A stretch of 20,974 bases of DNA from Ruminococcaceae bacterium UBA6855 (lineage in GTDB: Bacteria; Bacillota; Clostridia; Oscillospirales; Acutalibacteraceae). The stretch is taken from NCBI GenBank assembly GCA_002451755.1, contig DKDF01000029.1, forward strand, positions 302-21,275, given 5' to 3'. The position numbers and the translations under genes are program-made. Shown piece after piece: positions 19,168-20,974 of this stretch (position 1 is its first letter; each line of letters opens with the position of its first letter). Under the pieces are notes generated by a model. It was given only the letters and a program-made list of their open reading frames with translations. It did no database searches and was not told the DNA's origin.

Positions 19168-20974
19168 ATGAGCAGAACCAGTATAGTCATTTTAATTTTC
19201 ACCGTTATTTTCGCAGTCGCGGGAGTGCTGTTTTTCTTCCTGCGCGGCTACGCGACGGGCTACGAGGGAGTGGTAACAGCCGAGGGTGAGCCGCTCAAAA
19301 ACGTCAGCGTCTCGGACGGGCGCCATGTCGTCAAGACGGACGAGAACGGCAAATTCAAGCTCAAGGGCTACCGCAAGACGAGATTTATAACCGTCACCAC
19401 ACCCGCCGGCTACACTACAGAGAACTACTATATCTCCGCCGACAAGCACAAAAAGACCGGCTATGACTTCGATCTTCAGAAGTCCTCTATCGCGGCGGGC
19501 GAAGCGCACAGCTTTCTTCAGATATCCGACACCGAAGTCGGCGAAAAGGGCGTCGGCGAATGGAAGAACTACATCAAAGATGTAATCGACGAGGAGCACC
19601 CCGCGTTTCTTATCCACACCGGCGACATCTGCTACGAAGCCGGACTCAAGAAGCATATTGAGGATATGAACACCGAAAACATGGGCGTGCCCGTCAGATA
19701 TGTTATCGGCAACCACGACTATGTCAAGGGCAAATACGGCGAGGAGCTTTTCGAGAGCATCTACGGTCCCGTCTGGTACTCGTTCGAGGTCGGCAACGTT
19801 CACTATGTCGTGACCTCGTTCCAGGACGGAAGCGACTACCAATCGCGCTACAGCGCGGACGACCGCTGGCGCTGGCTCGAAAATGACCTCGCAAACACCG
19901 ACGAAAATATGAAAGTCGTCATGTTCAACCACAACCGCCCTGTTTCGGAGGACTATGTTATCTCCTTCGACCGCAAGGAGCTCGATCTCAAAGAGCACAA
20001 TCTCATCGCGTGGGTGTTCGGCCATTACCACTACAACTATGTCAAAGAGACTGACGGTGTGCTCGCCATCAGCACCGCGCGCCCCGACTGCGGCGGCATC
20101 GATTCGTCGGTATCGGGCGCGAGAATGGTGAACATCGCTGAGGACGGCACCGTCACGACAAAGATGACCTATTATAAAGTCAACGGCAAAGCCCCGGCCA
20201 TAGACGGCTCGGTGTGGTCGACGAACACAAACGGCAACCCGCTCTTCTGCAACGCCGTGAAATACGGCGACAAAATATATATCGCGACTGCGGACGAGGA
20301 CTACCCGCGCACCTGCGGAATTACCTGCCTCGACGCGCAGAGCGGCAAAGAGCTCTGGTTCTATGAGACCGCAAACTCCGTCAAGAACAATGTCGTTGTC
20401 GAAAACGGATATGTCTACACCCAGGACTGCGACGGCACGGTATACTGCCTGAACGCCGAGGACGGCTCGCTCAAATGGAAGACCGCCGTCTCGCTCGGCA
20501 ACGCGCTCTCGACGAGCAGCGGCATCTGCCTCGCCGACGGAACAGTTTATGCGGGATGCGCCGCGGCGATAACCGCATTGAACGCCGAAAACGGCGAGAA
20601 GATATGGGAAAACAAGCGCAACTACGGCGAGTCCTCCCCTGCCGAGTTCGTTGTCGCGGGCGACAAGCTCCTTGTCAGCTCGCACTGGGACGCGCTTCTT
20701 GCGCTCGACCGCAAGAACGGCAAACAGCTCTGGGAGAACAAGGACGGCGACATCCGCTTCCGCAGCTCGACTCCCGTTGTTATTAACGAAAACACCGCGG
20801 CGGTCGCCGACTCGGGCGCGATAATGATAGTCGACCTCTCAAACGGCAAGATAACCTCGAAAGTCACCTACGACGGCTACAACTTCTCTTCGAGCGCACA
20901 GCCGCTTGTAATCGGCAAAAAGCTCATTATCACGACCGCAAACAAGGGCGTTGTCTGCTTCGATACGGAAACTA
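19168..20974 (+). CDS. Membrane-anchored metallophosphoesterase with PQQ-like beta-propeller (partial)
   Basis: A 602-codon open frame runs off the window end. Residues 5-26 are a single hydrophobic helix (IVILIFTVIFAVAGVLFFFL), a signal anchor or uncleaved signal, which puts the rest outside the membrane. Residues about 32-105 form a carboxypeptidase-regulatory/MetallophosN-like beta-domain (GVVTAEGEPLKNVSVSDGR). The calcineurin-like phosphoesterase follows: Asp121 (QISDTE, with Glu where His is usual), GDI (152-154), GNHD (181-184), FNHNRP (253-258) and GHYH (285-288). From about 340 on come PQQ-type propeller blades (repeated CLDAQSGKELWFYE, CLNAEDGSLKW, ALNAENGEKIWE, ALDRKNGKQLWEN). AAAGGGA precedes ATG 19168 by about 8 bases. 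Phosphatase substrate is unknown, and the end is missing. Confidence 0.9.
   Translation, partial: MSRTSIVILIFTVIFAVAGVLFFFLRGYATGYEGVVTAEGEPLKNVSVSDGRHVVKTDENGKFKLKGYRKTRFITVTTPAGYTTENYYISADKHKKTGYDFDLQKSSIAAGEAHSFLQISDTEVGEKGVGEWKNYIKDVIDEEHPAFLIHTGDICYEAGLKKHIEDMNTENMGVPVRYVIGNHDYVKGKYGEELFESIYGPVWYSFEVGNVHYVVTSFQDGSDYQSRYSADDRWRWLENDLANTDENMKVVMFNHNRPVSEDYVISFDRKELDLKEHNLIAWVFGHYHYNYVKETDGVLAISTARPDCGGIDSSVSGARMVNIAEDGTVTTKMTYYKVNGKAPAIDGSVWSTNTNGNPLFCNAVKYGDKIYIATADEDYPRTCGITCLDAQSGKELWFYETANSVKNNVVVENGYVYTQDCDGTVYCLNAEDGSLKWKTAVSLGNALSTSSGICLADGTVYAGCAAAITALNAENGEKIWENKRNYGESSPAEFVVAGDKLLVSSHWDALLALDRKNGKQLWENKDGDIRFRSSTPVVINENTAAVADSGAIMIVDLSNGKITSKVTYDGYNFSSSAQPLVIGKKLIITTANKGVVCFDTET

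Noticed and set aside
19192..20685. Long open frame of 497 codons on minus, opposite the metallophosphoesterase
   Set aside because: It mirrors the plus-strand propeller gene, has no ribosome binding site, and has a skewed Ala/Val/Arg composition.
1..20974. CRISPR arrays, prophage genes, transposases, toxin-antitoxin pairs, rRNA
   Set aside because: No regularly spaced repeats, phage or transposase proteins, or rRNA stretches were seen on either strand.

Overview
The window (about 21 kb, GC-rich in coding DNA and AT-rich between genes) looks like a chromosomal segment of an anaerobic, probably gut-dwelling, endospore-lineage Clostridia (Oscillospirales-like). The reasons are strong AGGAGG-type ribosome binding sites, the sporulation pair yaaL-bofA, a DarA-type cyclic-di-AMP receptor, a DUF6514-like protein, and many glycan-catabolic genes. 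The placement is inference; there is no rRNA or other phylogenetic marker.

Layout. 1-216: a copy of a short palindromic dispersed repeat, then the terminator of the first gene. 217-1741 (-): an MGH1/GH63-like glycosidase split by one single-base frameshift. 1742-2132: divergent promoters and, on +, a leader holding a 23-codon Arg-rich peptide ORF directly followed by a terminator-like hairpin, ahead of a four-helix membrane protein (2133-2588). 2676-2751 (-): tRNA-Val(GAC) with a consensus promoter and its own terminator. 2904-3456 (-): yaaL-bofA. 3585-10631 (+): a tight six-gene operon of manA, an ABC-F ATPase, a GH78 alpha-L-rhamnosidase, a GNAT acetyltransferase, a Gfo/Idh/MocA oxidoreductase and a PPC/DUF296 protein, ending in a terminator. 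10816-11133 (+): a monocistronic DUF6514-like gene. 11134-11459: tandem hairpins and the second copy of the dispersed repeat.

11460-14856 (-): a four-gene operon, in transcription order an ABC exporter with an N-terminal PH-like region and zinc ribbon, a DUF1854 protein, the c-di-AMP receptor DarA, and an ABM-fold monooxygenase. 14857-15239: two promoters, a palindrome and a possible short coding remnant. 15240-16691 (+): a GPH-family sugar symporter. 16692-17086: a terminator, 16764-16885 with nothing recognisable, a MITE-like element with 26-27 bp terminal inverted repeats, and a terminator facing the other way. 17087-17795 (-): two orphan small membrane proteins that look more AT-rich than their neighbours. 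17916-18977 (-): a second Gfo/Idh/MocA oxidoreductase. 19168 to the window end (+): a membrane-anchored metallophosphoesterase fused to a PQQ-type beta-propeller, cut by the window edge.

Working together: the glycosidases, symporter, phosphomannose isomerase and two sugar-type oxidoreductases fit uptake and breakdown of plant or host glycans, with rhamnose-containing ones likely. The most unusual points are the leader-peptide/attenuator arrangement at 1899-2132 and the ABC-DUF1854-DarA operon, which may place a transporter under c-di-AMP control.
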